Below the pieces are notes generated by a model. The model had not been told where the DNA came from, made no database searches, and saw only the letters and a list, made by a program, of their open reading frames with translations. DNA of 64,000 nucleotides from Deltaproteobacteria bacterium (GTDB lineage: Bacteria; Desulfobacterota; Desulfomonilia; UBA1062). Shown here piece after piece: positions 53,755-62,576 of this stretch; the first letter of the stretch is position 1; every line of letters begins with the position of its first letter. The translations under genes and the position numbers were made by a program. The DNA lies in assembly GCA_018434685.1 (NCBI GenBank), contig JAHDOV010000004.1:248001-312000 (forward strand). The letters run 5' to 3'.

Positions 53755-54994
53755 GCTTCGAAAATCCTGTCGCCTTGCTTGGTTCCTGCTGCTGAGGGGA
53801 ACGTGCTTGTGCAAGAGATTGTACAAGCATGGTGAGCTCTTTTTTCTGAAGTTCCCACCGGTGACCCTGGTAAACAGCTTTGCCTCTGTCCAGAATCTCT
53901 CTGAGGGAATCAGGTCTCTGATACATTTCAAGGATCACCTGTGCAAGGTTCTCTGGATTGCCTGGCGAGAAGAAACAGATCGAATCTTCAGGGAAATAAT
54001 CCAGTATTCCTCTTGTTCGCGGAGCAATTACCGGCTTGCCCAGACAGAGATATTCGAAAATACGAGTCGGAAAAGCCAGATCCCAGTGTTTGCTCGGTTT
54101 ATTCGGAACGAGGCCTATGTCTGCGGCTTCGACGGCGGCAACAATTTTTTCCGCAGAGACGTGACCATGATAGTGGACGATCTCTTTCAGATTCAGCTCA
54201 GAAACTCGGTTTATAAATTGAGGTACAAAATCCCCGTCGCCATAAACCTCAAAGGTAAGTGATGGTGTTTTGTGACGAATCGTGGCAAGCGCTTCAAGAG
54301 CAACACCGATACCGTTTCTTTCAACGATTGTTCCGTGGTACAAGAGTACAAAGCAGTCTTCGTTTCTCTGAGTAATAAGGGGCTTTTGTTTACAGGTATT
54401 GCAAAAGATTGATTCCTGTGGTGAGTTCATAATAATGTGTATCTTGGAAGCCGGACAACCTCGAGAGACAAAGAGATCCCGAAAAGCAATATTTGGTGTC
54501 AATACGAGATCAGAAAACAAGATACAGAATTTTTCCATAACACGAAGAATGCGAATAACCACATGATCCTCGTCTATGGAATATTTGGCCATAAAGACCT
54601 CCGGCATGGGATCATGCAGGTCCAGAATTAACCGGGCACCTAAAATCTTTGGTATCAGTGCACTTATAACTAATATATCAGGCATGTTGTGAACATGCAC
54701 AAGGGTAAAGGGTTTGCGTATGTGTAATAGGGATATCATGATCGCAGACCGAAGGATAAAATACAAGTATTCGAATAAATAGCGCAACTTGCCGCTGCGT
54801 CTGCGTGTTATGGGAAGCCTGTATACTTCCACCCCATGGACAGTCTCTCTCTTGGCCTCTGCCCCTTTTCTGAGGCAGATGACCTCAACCGCCATACCTT
54901 CCTCAACAAGAGCCTCTGCCTCTCTGCGTGGCCGGGGATCATCCGGATAATACGAGAACACTATCATACAGACTCGAATCATTTTGTTTTCCAA
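53741..54994 (-). CDS. GT4-family glycosyltransferase
   Basis: 417 residues. N-terminal Rossmann half (IVFSYYPDDPRPRREAEALVEEG) and C-terminal half with the GT-B signature (LLYHGTIVERNGIGVALEAL, then GLVPNKPSKHWDLAFPTRIFEYLCLGKPVIAP, with the E-x7-E-like donor site). Resembles WcaI/Stp-type mannosyl or GlcNAc transferases of exopolysaccharide loci. It overlaps the GT2 gene by 16 bases and the deacetylase by 14. Confidence 0.9.
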   Translation of the reverse strand: MENKMIRVCMIVFSYYPDDPRPRREAEALVEEGMAVEVICLRKGAEAKRETVHGVEVYRLPITRRRSGKLRYLFEYLYFILRSAIMISLLHIRKPFTLVHVHNMPDILVISALIPKILGARLILDLHDPMPEVFMAKYSIDEDHVVIRILRVMEKFCILFSDLVLTPNIAFRDLFVSRGCPASKIHIIMNSPQESIFCNTCKQKPLITQRNEDCFVLLYHGTIVERNGIGVALEALATIRHKTPSLTFEVYGDGDFVPQFINRVSELNLKEIVHYHGHVSAEKIVAAVEAADIGLVPNKPSKHWDLAFPTRIFEYLCLGKPVIAPRTRGILDYFPEDSICFFSPGNPENLAQVILEMYQRPDSLREILDRGKAVYQGHRWELQKKELTMLVQSLAQARSPQQQEPSKATGFSKHERI

Positions 54995-55881
54995 GGAATG
55001 ATGTTAAGAAATTCTGCTTTTACCCTGGTTTTTTCCCTTGCCTGAAGATCCCTCACTATGGACTCAGGAAGGATCTGCGATTCACGATGTAGAAAGGCCC
55101 AGCAATAACCAGTCGTTCGGAAGATGCTTCCCAATAAGTATGGTTTTTCTTTTATTCGATAAATCATTTTGGCAAGTTGAAAAAAAGGGTGAACACTCAG
55201 GATATAGTCAATCTCTCCCTGCCGGAACCTTGTATGAAGGACATTCCTTTGTCCTGCCGCGGTCCTTCGATAATGTAACACGGTACAGTGGGGGAAGGAC
55301 TCCACGAGCCAGCCTGACCCCAAGGCCTTTATCTCTGCAACCGTATCAATTCCACCTTTGGTAACGGGAATATAACCATCAATGTCTTCAAAACACTTTC
55401 TCCTGAACAACTGTATAGCCCCTGGGACACTGCGCGTTGTATTTGCAATACGTTCCCTGAAGATGCCGTCCCTTGGTTCCCAAATCCAACCTCCTGCAAT
55501 TCCTAATGCTGGATTCCTTGAGAATTCTTCCAGTATACTTTCGAAATAGTCTGAACTAAAGGAAACATCTGCATCAAGATTTCCGATGAACTCATAGTCA
55601 TCGTCTTTTAAGAGCGAGTATCCCCGGTTGAATGCCCCGACCTTGGATGCGAAATTACGGTTGCTGCTCGAGGCAACAGTTACTAATTCAATGAAGGCAT
55701 GGCGGGAGGCATACCCCTTCACGATCTCCTCTGTTCGATCCGTAGATCCATCACTAACGATTATCCATTTTCTTGGTTGAATAGTCTGAGAGATTACCGA
55801 GGAAATGGTTTTCTCGATATACGCCTCTTCGTTACGGGCTGGTGTAACGAGCACATATGACATAGCTTTATGAAATGACAT
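54979..55881 (-). CDS. GT2-family glycosyltransferase
   Basis: 300 residues. GT-A fold with VLVTPARNEEAYIEKTISSVISQ, IVSDGSTDRTEEIV and the metal-binding NLDADVSF (DxD). A C-terminal hydrophobic patch could associate with the membrane. ATG 55881 has AAGAGGC upstream and overlaps the preceding gene; an internal ATG at 55863 is an alternative start. Sugar specificity unknown. Confidence 0.9.
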   Translation of the reverse strand: MSFHKAMSYVLVTPARNEEAYIEKTISSVISQTIQPRKWIIVSDGSTDRTEEIVKGYASRHAFIELVTVASSSNRNFASKVGAFNRGYSLLKDDDYEFIGNLDADVSFSSDYFESILEEFSRNPALGIAGGWIWEPRDGIFRERIANTTRSVPGAIQLFRRKCFEDIDGYIPVTKGGIDTVAEIKALGSGWLVESFPHCTVLHYRRTAAGQRNVLHTRFRQGEIDYILSVHPFFQLAKMIYRIKEKPYLLGSIFRTTGYCWAFLHRESQILPESIVRDLQAREKTRVKAEFLNIIPWKTK

Positions 55882-56959
55882 TTGAAGATGCCTCTTTGAG
55901 ATTATTGTGCTTGGTTTTAAAATAGTCTCCGCATGTTACCATTATCGTGCTCAGCTTGTTCTTGCAGCTGTCAAACTGCTGAAAAACAGGGGTGTCTATT
56001 CCTGTCGAACCGGCGAGTCCTTTTTTGAACTGATACCCCCCGGGATTCCTGTCGGGATTTATGCCGCCGAGATCATACCAGGTGCATCCCTGCATCTTTG
56101 CCCATTCCATCATTTTCCAGAATAATAAATGAGAGCCGTTTACTCTGTTTTCGATATCGAATGAGCTCGAGGCTGCAAGGAGGTTGATCGCGATATCTCC
56201 AATGGCACTGCAGACAAGGGCTGAGCAGAGATTTCCATTGGACGTGCATACCATCACGTGCATCTTTAATCTCTCAGGTAAATCAGATTGAATCAAACGA
56301 TAGTCATCAATATCAACATGTTCTACAAATTTTTTTCGGGCATGCATCTGTCTATAAATATCCGAAAAGATATTATATAACTTAAGGTCCTGACCCTGAA
56401 TGATTTCCAGGCCGTTCTTTTCAGCTTTCTTCAGATTGTTACGCCACTGTCTTTGCGTTGCAGTACGGAGGTACTGTAATGAAGGGCTTAAATTTATGAG
56501 GAACGTCCTTCCTGATTTTGAACAGGGAGAACAGGCAAAACCCTCGTCCATCATCACCCCCATGATGTCCCCATAAGAATCATGGGTGGTCGGTGCAAGG
56601 ATTCTCAGATGCATACGACGCGTGTCGACATATTCGTATTTCAATGCTCGAATCACCTGCTCCAGTATCTCAATACCACTATCATTTCCAGATAAGTGCC
56701 ATAAAGGCCCGCCAAGCACATAGGCTATTCCAGCAGGCAGCAGAGGTGCTTTCATGATGGTGATCTGAGCGCAGGCGAGGATCGTCCCGTTTCTCTTTAA
56801 GAGCAGGTGGCTCAGGTTCTTATCCCCCCAGCGAATAGAACCATACGACCATGTCTGATAGAGGGTCGCATCGGAGAAATTCAAAATGATTTCAGACCAC
56901 GTGGTTTTGTCAACAGAATCAACATCGATAGTAAAATCCTCAGACAGTACCTTGGCCAT
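55868..56959 (-). CDS. FemAB-like (GNAT-fold) acyltransferase
   Basis: 363 residues. Duplicated GNAT-fold protein of the FemAB/peptidoglycan-bridge type found in exopolysaccharide loci: TLYQTWSYGSIRWGDKN in the first lobe, LRTATQRQWRNNLKKAEKNGLEI between lobes, and the signature WYDLGGINPDRNPGGYQFKKGLAG near the end. It may add an amino acid or acyl group to a sugar amine. It follows the third deacetylase gene after ten bases. Confidence 0.83.
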   Translation of the reverse strand: MAKVLSEDFTIDVDSVDKTTWSEIILNFSDATLYQTWSYGSIRWGDKNLSHLLLKRNGTILACAQITIMKAPLLPAGIAYVLGGPLWHLSGNDSGIEILEQVIRALKYEYVDTRRMHLRILAPTTHDSYGDIMGVMMDEGFACSPCSKSGRTFLINLSPSLQYLRTATQRQWRNNLKKAEKNGLEIIQGQDLKLYNIFSDIYRQMHARKKFVEHVDIDDYRLIQSDLPERLKMHVMVCTSNGNLCSALVCSAIGDIAINLLAASSSFDIENRVNGSHLLFWKMMEWAKMQGCTWYDLGGINPDRNPGGYQFKKGLAGSTGIDTPVFQQFDSCKNKLSTIMVTCGDYFKTKHNNLKEASSNVIS

Positions 56960-56969
56960 GATCCCCCCC

Positions 56970-57827
56970 TTAAATCCACATCTCGTCTTTGCAACGATAG
57001 TTGTTTGAGGTATTTATTTTTAATAAGTTATAAACTTTTCGTTTCATAGAGATTCCCAGGAGAAGCCACTGGTAGGCACCCATAATCTTCAACCAGAATT
57101 CCAGCACCCAGTCATCCGGGCTGGCAGTAATCCTGCCCAATAAAAATCCATCCGACCCAGATAGTGGCGATAGCGGCCATGAGCAGAAAACCTTCAGGTA
57201 CCCGGCCCTCTTGGCAAGAGCCAGCACATTGTTGTTATAGGCTCCATATGGAAGGGAGAGACATGCGATCTGACTGTGCAGGAGTTCCTCCAGGCATTTT
57301 TTTGAATCAACGAGTTCTGCCAGGGCTTCCTCTTCATCGAGGAGGGTTAAAAACCGATGTCTAGCAGTATGAGAGCCTATTTGTATGAAGTCTGTCGGGA
57401 GTGATAGTAATTGCTCAGGGGTCATGACAGATTCGTTGATAGAGTTACTCTCCTGGTTGGTTATCCACCCTGGTCTTTGCCCCAGATATCCTGTGGGGAT
57501 AAACAGGGTCGCAGGGATGTTGCGTTTTAACAGTTCAGGAATAGCCTTTTCAACAACGCACTCGAATCCATCATCAAAGGTAAGCGCCACAAAATGTCGT
57601 CCTGTATCCAGAGGTATCTCGGCATCGGGAAATATCGTATGATATCTTTTGAGCATATTGATTTGACGTATAAAATTCTGATGCTGCGTGTCACTGATCG
57701 AATGGTACGTGAGGATTACGAGGGTTGAGGGTGAGTTCTTGTTGAAAAGCGAGCGAATCAGCAGATAACATCTATAAGATATTAGAAACAAAACAGATAT
57801 GATTATTTTTAATAAACGATTGATCAT
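56970..57827 (-). CDS. NodB-type polysaccharide deacetylase (membrane-anchored)
   Basis: 285 residues. N-terminal membrane helix (about 5-22), then LVILTYHSISDTQH, FVALTFDDGFECVVEKAIPELL (motif 1), IQIGSHTARHRFLTLL (motif 2, H-x3-H) and CLSLPYGAYNNNVLALAKRAGY (motif 3). The family includes PgaB-like and XrtA-associated deacetylases. ATG 57827 overlaps the upstream gene's stop (ATGA). Followed by the FemAB-like gene after ten bases. Confidence 0.88.
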   Translation of the reverse strand: MINRLLKIIISVLFLISYRCYLLIRSLFNKNSPSTLVILTYHSISDTQHQNFIRQINMLKRYHTIFPDAEIPLDTGRHFVALTFDDGFECVVEKAIPELLKRNIPATLFIPTGYLGQRPGWITNQESNSINESVMTPEQLLSLPTDFIQIGSHTARHRFLTLLDEEEALAELVDSKKCLEELLHSQIACLSLPYGAYNNNVLALAKRAGYLKVFCSWPLSPLSGSDGFLLGRITASPDDWVLEFWLKIMGAYQWLLLGISMKRKVYNLLKINTSNNYRCKDEMWI

Positions 57828-59161
57828 GCCGCGATGACCCCCCTTGTCATGAAATAGAGATGTTTGATTGCTATAATCCAGAAGATCCAAAACGCCATTG
57901 ATTCAAAGCTCCGGCTGCTGGATATGGCGCTTTCAAAAAAGTTTGTCAGCAATAATTGTATCATCATCACCAGGAAAAGCGCCTTGTAGTAATCTCCTGG
58001 GAGATAGAGTATTTTCCATATAGGAGGTATAATAATTGCCAGCCATATGAGCAGTCCCATGAATCCCAGGCCAATGGCAACCGACAGGTAGCCGTTGTGT
58101 ATCGAGCTTTTTGCACTGCCCATCCACAATTGGGATTTATTTGATTGAAAACGCGGATCCTCCCATATTTTTCCCTCGACGGCATATCCGTATCCAAGAA
58201 GGGGTCTTTCAATGGCCAGTTCAAGGCTTCCAACCCAGAACTGAGTTCTTCCGGTGAGGTGGGTTATGCTGTTACCTTCAGCCCGCTCAAAGCTTGGGAG
58301 TTGACTTTGCACGAGGAAGTATCCGCCAAACAGGACGAAAGCAGCTATCAGGAGGAACGTGAGCTTTTTCTTGAGAACGATTTGCCAGGCGACAAAACCA
58401 ATGAAAGAAGCAGCGAGAGACGTACGGGATCCGGATAGTACATGCATCAACAACAGCACAGGCAGAAGTGAGATAACGAATATCCTGCCTGGAGTGCCTT
58501 GGCGATTATACTCCCACAGCAATATTGGGTACGATATCATACAGAAGCCGCCCAACGTATTGGGATGAGACATAAACCCTTGGAAGCGGCCCGGTGCCTG
58601 CCACCACCATGCCCGATCGGGAAACAATACAAGTGTGCTGACATTTAAAATCGTTGCGGAGACGATGATGAAAAAGAAGATATCTATGGTTCTATCCATA
58701 TAGGATGAGTCTCTCAGCCAAAAGAAAAGTCCCATTAAGAAACAGAAGAATGCGATAAATTCGGTGGAACGGATAAAGGTAAATGTCCGATCGATAGAAT
58801 AGCTTGTCGATAGTAACGCGTATAATAAAAATATTCCAAAAATAAAAAGAGATCCCGGAATCTTTTCGTCACTGGATGATTTCAAATGGAAGAATTTGAA
58901 TGCACCGATACTACCGGCAAACAGCACGATGCTCAGTCGAATATAGGTAGAAGGCTCTACAACGGTTGCCCCCAGTACTTCCTCAGGACTCTGCGGAATA
59001 TTCGTTGCAAAGAGAAAATGAACCCATGGAGAAAGAAGGAGCATAAGTATTACAAGCTCATAGCGTCTCTGAGACCAGAAAAATATAATAATTACTAAGA
59101 ACAATCCAATGGAACCGATGAGCGATAAAGTCAACATGTCCATATTATGAGTGAAGGGCAT
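57824..59161 (-). CDS. O-antigen ligase/polymerase-like membrane protein (Wzy/WaaL type)
   Basis: 445 residues, about 10-12 membrane helices with a large periplasmic loop. The Wzy_C region is visible: FMSHPNTLGGFCMISYPILLW, then the catalytic-like VLSGSRTSLAASFIG and RPLLGYGYAVEGK with SIHNGYLSVAIGLGFMG. Polymerises or ligates lipid-linked repeat units at the outer face of the inner membrane. Starts 14 bases after the flippase stop. Confidence 0.87.
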   Translation of the reverse strand: MPFTHNMDMLTLSLIGSIGLFLVIIIFFWSQRRYELVILMLLLSPWVHFLFATNIPQSPEEVLGATVVEPSTYIRLSIVLFAGSIGAFKFFHLKSSSDEKIPGSLFIFGIFLLYALLSTSYSIDRTFTFIRSTEFIAFFCFLMGLFFWLRDSSYMDRTIDIFFFIIVSATILNVSTLVLFPDRAWWWQAPGRFQGFMSHPNTLGGFCMISYPILLWEYNRQGTPGRIFVISLLPVLLLMHVLSGSRTSLAASFIGFVAWQIVLKKKLTFLLIAAFVLFGGYFLVQSQLPSFERAEGNSITHLTGRTQFWVGSLELAIERPLLGYGYAVEGKIWEDPRFQSNKSQLWMGSAKSSIHNGYLSVAIGLGFMGLLIWLAIIIPPIWKILYLPGDYYKALFLVMMIQLLLTNFFESAISSSRSFESMAFWIFWIIAIKHLYFMTRGVIAA

Positions 59162-59175
59162 AGTGCATACCGGGG

Positions 59176-60636
59176 TTAGGAAGAGATAACGGATTTCAGC
59201 TTGGCTGCAGAATTTTTGAAGATGATCCGTTCCTGCTTGTTGAAGAAGAGGCCATTGTATAACAACACCACGCTTGTTGAAAACATGAGGCCCCAGCCAC
59301 TGTAAAAGGCAATCTGGCCAAGATTATTCAATAAGAAAATCATGAACAGAAAAACAGAAAACAGCAGTACGATAGCTGATACGCTGTACCATTCTATATG
59401 AAGGGACAGTGCCCGTGTGCCGATGAGAAAGAGGGTGAATCCAACTATAAAAAATGAGACATTGGATGCGATGACCGCACCATGCCAGTTCAATGATGGA
59501 ATAAGCAGATAATTCAACACCAGACAGAACACTGCACAAGCTGTCATGGTCAGGCCGATGATGTGTGTCTTTTCTACAGCACTGAGGAGGGTTTCACTGA
59601 AATAGTGGACACCGAGCAGAGCGGTCAGAGGTAATAGCTGCAGGAGTACGTCAAAGGCCTGGGCATATGCAGGGGGTGCGATAACTGGCAGTATGATGTG
59701 CGAACCCAGGATGATAATGAAAGACATGAAGGTGATCGAGAGGAGAAAATAGATAAACATTCTAGGAAGCTGATCTTTTATATGCGTGTCTTTCAAGTGG
59801 GAAAACACATAAGGCTGAAAGGCCAGTTGAAAAGGCAGAATAACCGTGATTGCAACCAGTTGTGATAATTTAAACCCAAGCGAATACACGGCAACAGTTT
59901 CGAGGTCATGGTAATAACTCAAAAAATAGATGCTCGATTCCACCAGAACGGAACCTCCTACCATTGAAAAAACAAGAGGAAAACCGAACCGTACGAGCCG
60001 CGGGATCAGGGAGGGTGTAATCCACAGACCATTCTTCATGATCACTTCCAAGGTTATATAGCAGAAGATAATGGTGTGGGTGAGGATATATGCGCTCAGT
60101 GCGCCGATGATACCGAGGTGGTACATCCGCAGGGCTATAAAGGTGGTGATAAAGAGCAGGAGTGCCGAAGAGATGCCCACGCTCATGAATTTCATGGCCT
60201 GATGACGTGCCCGGTAATAAGACATGACGTGAAGGCTTAAAGACTGTACAAAGGCACCGGTGCAGGTAAGGATTATGAGAACATGAACGGTTTGCGTGTG
60301 AAGGACGGCCTGGAAAAAGGGAAGCAGGAAGAACACCGCAAGAGAAGTGATGGATAGCCCCCCCAAGACATTGACCAGGAGTGTTGTTCCCAATAGTGCC
60401 CCTATCTGTTTATTATCCAGATACTCCTGGGTAAAACGGATAAGGCTCGTGCGCATTCCAAGGCTCATGAGAATAAGCATTATCTGTATAGTTATCAGTA
60501 GGGTTGCCAGTAAGCCATAATCTTTCAATGTGAGACTATGGGCATAGAGAGGAACAAGCAGGAATGAAGCCGCTTTCAGGCCCACATTGCCGATCGCATA
60601 AATTGCCGTATTCTTGCCGAATAATATCAGGCTCAT
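59176..60636 (-). CDS. Oligosaccharide flippase (Wzx, MATE/PST superfamily)
   Basis: 486 residues, about 12-14 membrane helices. The start FGKNTAIYAIGNVGLKAASFLLVPLYAHSLTLKDYGLLAT is the standard beginning of Wzx proteins. It moves undecaprenyl-linked repeat units across the inner membrane for the polymerase encoded next. Confidence 0.9.
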   Translation of the reverse strand: MSLILFGKNTAIYAIGNVGLKAASFLLVPLYAHSLTLKDYGLLATLLITIQIMLILMSLGMRTSLIRFTQEYLDNKQIGALLGTTLLVNVLGGLSITSLAVFFLLPFFQAVLHTQTVHVLIILTCTGAFVQSLSLHVMSYYRARHQAMKFMSVGISSALLLFITTFIALRMYHLGIIGALSAYILTHTIIFCYITLEVIMKNGLWITPSLIPRLVRFGFPLVFSMVGGSVLVESSIYFLSYYHDLETVAVYSLGFKLSQLVAITVILPFQLAFQPYVFSHLKDTHIKDQLPRMFIYFLLSITFMSFIIILGSHIILPVIAPPAYAQAFDVLLQLLPLTALLGVHYFSETLLSAVEKTHIIGLTMTACAVFCLVLNYLLIPSLNWHGAVIASNVSFFIVGFTLFLIGTRALSLHIEWYSVSAIVLLFSVFLFMIFLLNNLGQIAFYSGWGLMFSTSVVLLYNGLFFNKQERIIFKNSAAKLKSVISS

Positions 60637-60643
60637 GGATTTA

Positions 60644-61879
60644 TCATTCAGATCGAGGGGATCCGGTCAGATCATGGGGTTCATAGAGAGGGGATGTCTT
60701 CTCATCATAGTCGAAATCCTGTATCAGGTGTGCGATAAATGAAATATCTTGCCTGGATAACCCGGGAAACATGGGCAGCGACAGTATTTCACGGCAAACC
60801 TTCTCGGTGACGGGATAGGCACTGTACGAGAATTGTCGACCCATGTAGGCCCTTTGTTTATGGAGCGGGGTGGGGTAGTGCAGCCCCACATCGACATTGT
60901 GGGCTGTGAGATACTCCTTTAACTCATCTCTCCTGGCTGTTCGCAGTATATAGAGATGATACACGCTCTTACACAATGCTGATTCTGCAGGCGTGATCAC
61001 CTCCTCGAGCTCTTCGAGGAACTCATTATACCACCGGGCAGCCTGCCGTCTCCTGGCTATCCAGTCATCGAGGTATCGCAGCTTCACGCTAAGGATTCCT
61101 GCCTGTAGAGTGTCCATCCTGCCGTTATACCCCTCGAGTTCATGACAATATTTCTGTGACTGACCATGATCGCGAAGCATCCTCGCCTTGTGGGCGAGTT
61201 CCTCGCTGTTGGTGGTTATCGCCCCTGCCTCGCCACAGGCACCGAGGTTCTTCCCGGGATAAAAGCTGAAGGCAGCGGCCACTCCCATGGAGCCTGCTGT
61301 CTCCCATTGTCGGCTCAGGCTCGAATAGTACTGGGCCCCATGGGCCTGACAGGCATCCTCTATGACCTTCAGATTGTATTGACGGGCAAGGTCAGTGATG
61401 GGGTCCATATCCGCCATCTGACCATAAAGATGAACCGGGATCACTGCGCTGACAGGCCTTTGGGTGAGGCGGTGTACGGGCATGAGGGTTGCGGCATCCC
61501 ACACACAGTGTGTTTCCAGATAGTCCCGGAGTTTTTCAGGATCCATATTGTAGGTCTGTTCATTGATATCGACAAAGTCCGGAATGGCACCTGCCTGGGA
61601 AATGGCTTCTGTAGTGGCAATAAATGTGTTCGGCACGGTGAGGACGATGCTTTCTCGTTCAATGCCTGAAGCCATCAATGCAAACCGCAGGGCATCTGTT
61701 CCACTGCCGACCGCTACGCAGTAATTCACGTTGCAGTACGCAGCAAACTCTCTTTCAAAATTTTCCACCACCGGTCCGCCCACAAATCTGCCGGACAAAA
61801 GGATATCGGTGAACAGTTCCACTAATTCTTCCTTGAGTTCACGATGAGGTGTAGCAAGATCGAGGAATGGTATTGTCAT
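60644..61879 (-). CDS. DegT/DnrJ/EryC1 family sugar aminotransferase (WbpE-like)
   Basis: 411 residues, PLP-dependent. Start IPFLDLATPHRELKEEL; G-S-G-T-DAL (VAVGSGTDALRFALMA, PLP phosphate), DACQAHGA, and the PLP lysine in FSFYPGKNLGACGEAG. Transaminates a nucleotide 3- or 4-keto sugar. With the WbpB-like dehydrogenase and WbpD-like acetyltransferase genes nearby it fits the 3-amino step in making a 2,3-diamino-2,3-dideoxy sugar (inference). The C-terminus runs about 40 residues longer than WbpE. Confidence 0.9.
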   Translation of the reverse strand: MTIPFLDLATPHRELKEELVELFTDILLSGRFVGGPVVENFEREFAAYCNVNYCVAVGSGTDALRFALMASGIERESIVLTVPNTFIATTEAISQAGAIPDFVDINEQTYNMDPEKLRDYLETHCVWDAATLMPVHRLTQRPVSAVIPVHLYGQMADMDPITDLARQYNLKVIEDACQAHGAQYYSSLSRQWETAGSMGVAAAFSFYPGKNLGACGEAGAITTNSEELAHKARMLRDHGQSQKYCHELEGYNGRMDTLQAGILSVKLRYLDDWIARRRQAARWYNEFLEELEEVITPAESALCKSVYHLYILRTARRDELKEYLTAHNVDVGLHYPTPLHKQRAYMGRQFSYSAYPVTEKVCREILSLPMFPGLSRQDISFIAHLIQDFDYDEKTSPLYEPHDLTGSPRSE

Positions 61880-62024
61880 GCTCCTCTCCTTTCTGAAAAG
61901 TGATTCCTTCCTGATTGCGTTGTTGAAAAAGATAGATTGAACCTGTTTGAAGAGACTGCGGTCAAGTCGTCGCTGATGGTCGTATGCGCAGCCTCTTTCC
62001 TTTAGCCAGGCTCCGTGCAGCCGG

Positions 62025-62555
62025 TTATTTTTTAGGAAATGCCCTCAATATCCTTGCCGGATTTCCGGCAACAATAACGCCTGGGGGGACATCTTTCGTT
62101 ACCACACTGCCCGCGCCGATGATGGCATTTTCATGGATAGTGAGCCCGCAGAGTATGGTTGCTCCCGACCCGATACTCGCGCCCTGTTTCACCACCGTGG
62201 GGATGCACACCCAGTCCGATTCTGTCTGCAAGGTGCCATCGGGATTTGTGGCACAGGGGTAGGAATCATTGATGAAGGTGACATTATGGCCGACAAAGAC
62301 ATTGTCCTCGATTATGACGCCCTCACAGATAAAGGTATGACTGGAGATCTTGCAGTTTTTGCCGATTCGAGAGTTTTTCTGTATCTCGACAAAGGCACCG
62401 ATCTTCGTGTTTTCGCCGACACTGCAGCCGTACAGGTTGATGAATCTGGATAGTTTTACATCCTTGCCGAGCAGGACATCCGCAGCTATGCAGACATGGC
62501 TGGAATCGTTCAGCATGCAGGTATTGACAGGGATTGATGTTTTGACCGATGACAT
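62025..62555 (-). CDS. Hexapeptide N-acetyltransferase (WbpD/WlbB-like)
   Basis: 176 residues of left-handed beta-helix. FVGHNVTFINDSYPCATNPDG, ESDWVCIPTVVKQGASIGSGATILCG and IIGAGSVVTKDVPPGVIVAGNPARIL match the enzymes that N-acetylate UDP-2-acetamido-3-amino sugars. It acts after the aminotransferase step. 144 bp separate it from the aminotransferase gene, the loosest junction of this block. Confidence 0.87.
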   Translation of the reverse strand: MSSVKTSIPVNTCMLNDSSHVCIAADVLLGKDVKLSRFINLYGCSVGENTKIGAFVEIQKNSRIGKNCKISSHTFICEGVIIEDNVFVGHNVTFINDSYPCATNPDGTLQTESDWVCIPTVVKQGASIGSGATILCGLTIHENAIIGAGSVVTKDVPPGVIVAGNPARILRAFPKK

Positions 62556-62576
62556 GACAGAACCGGCAGGGGAGTC

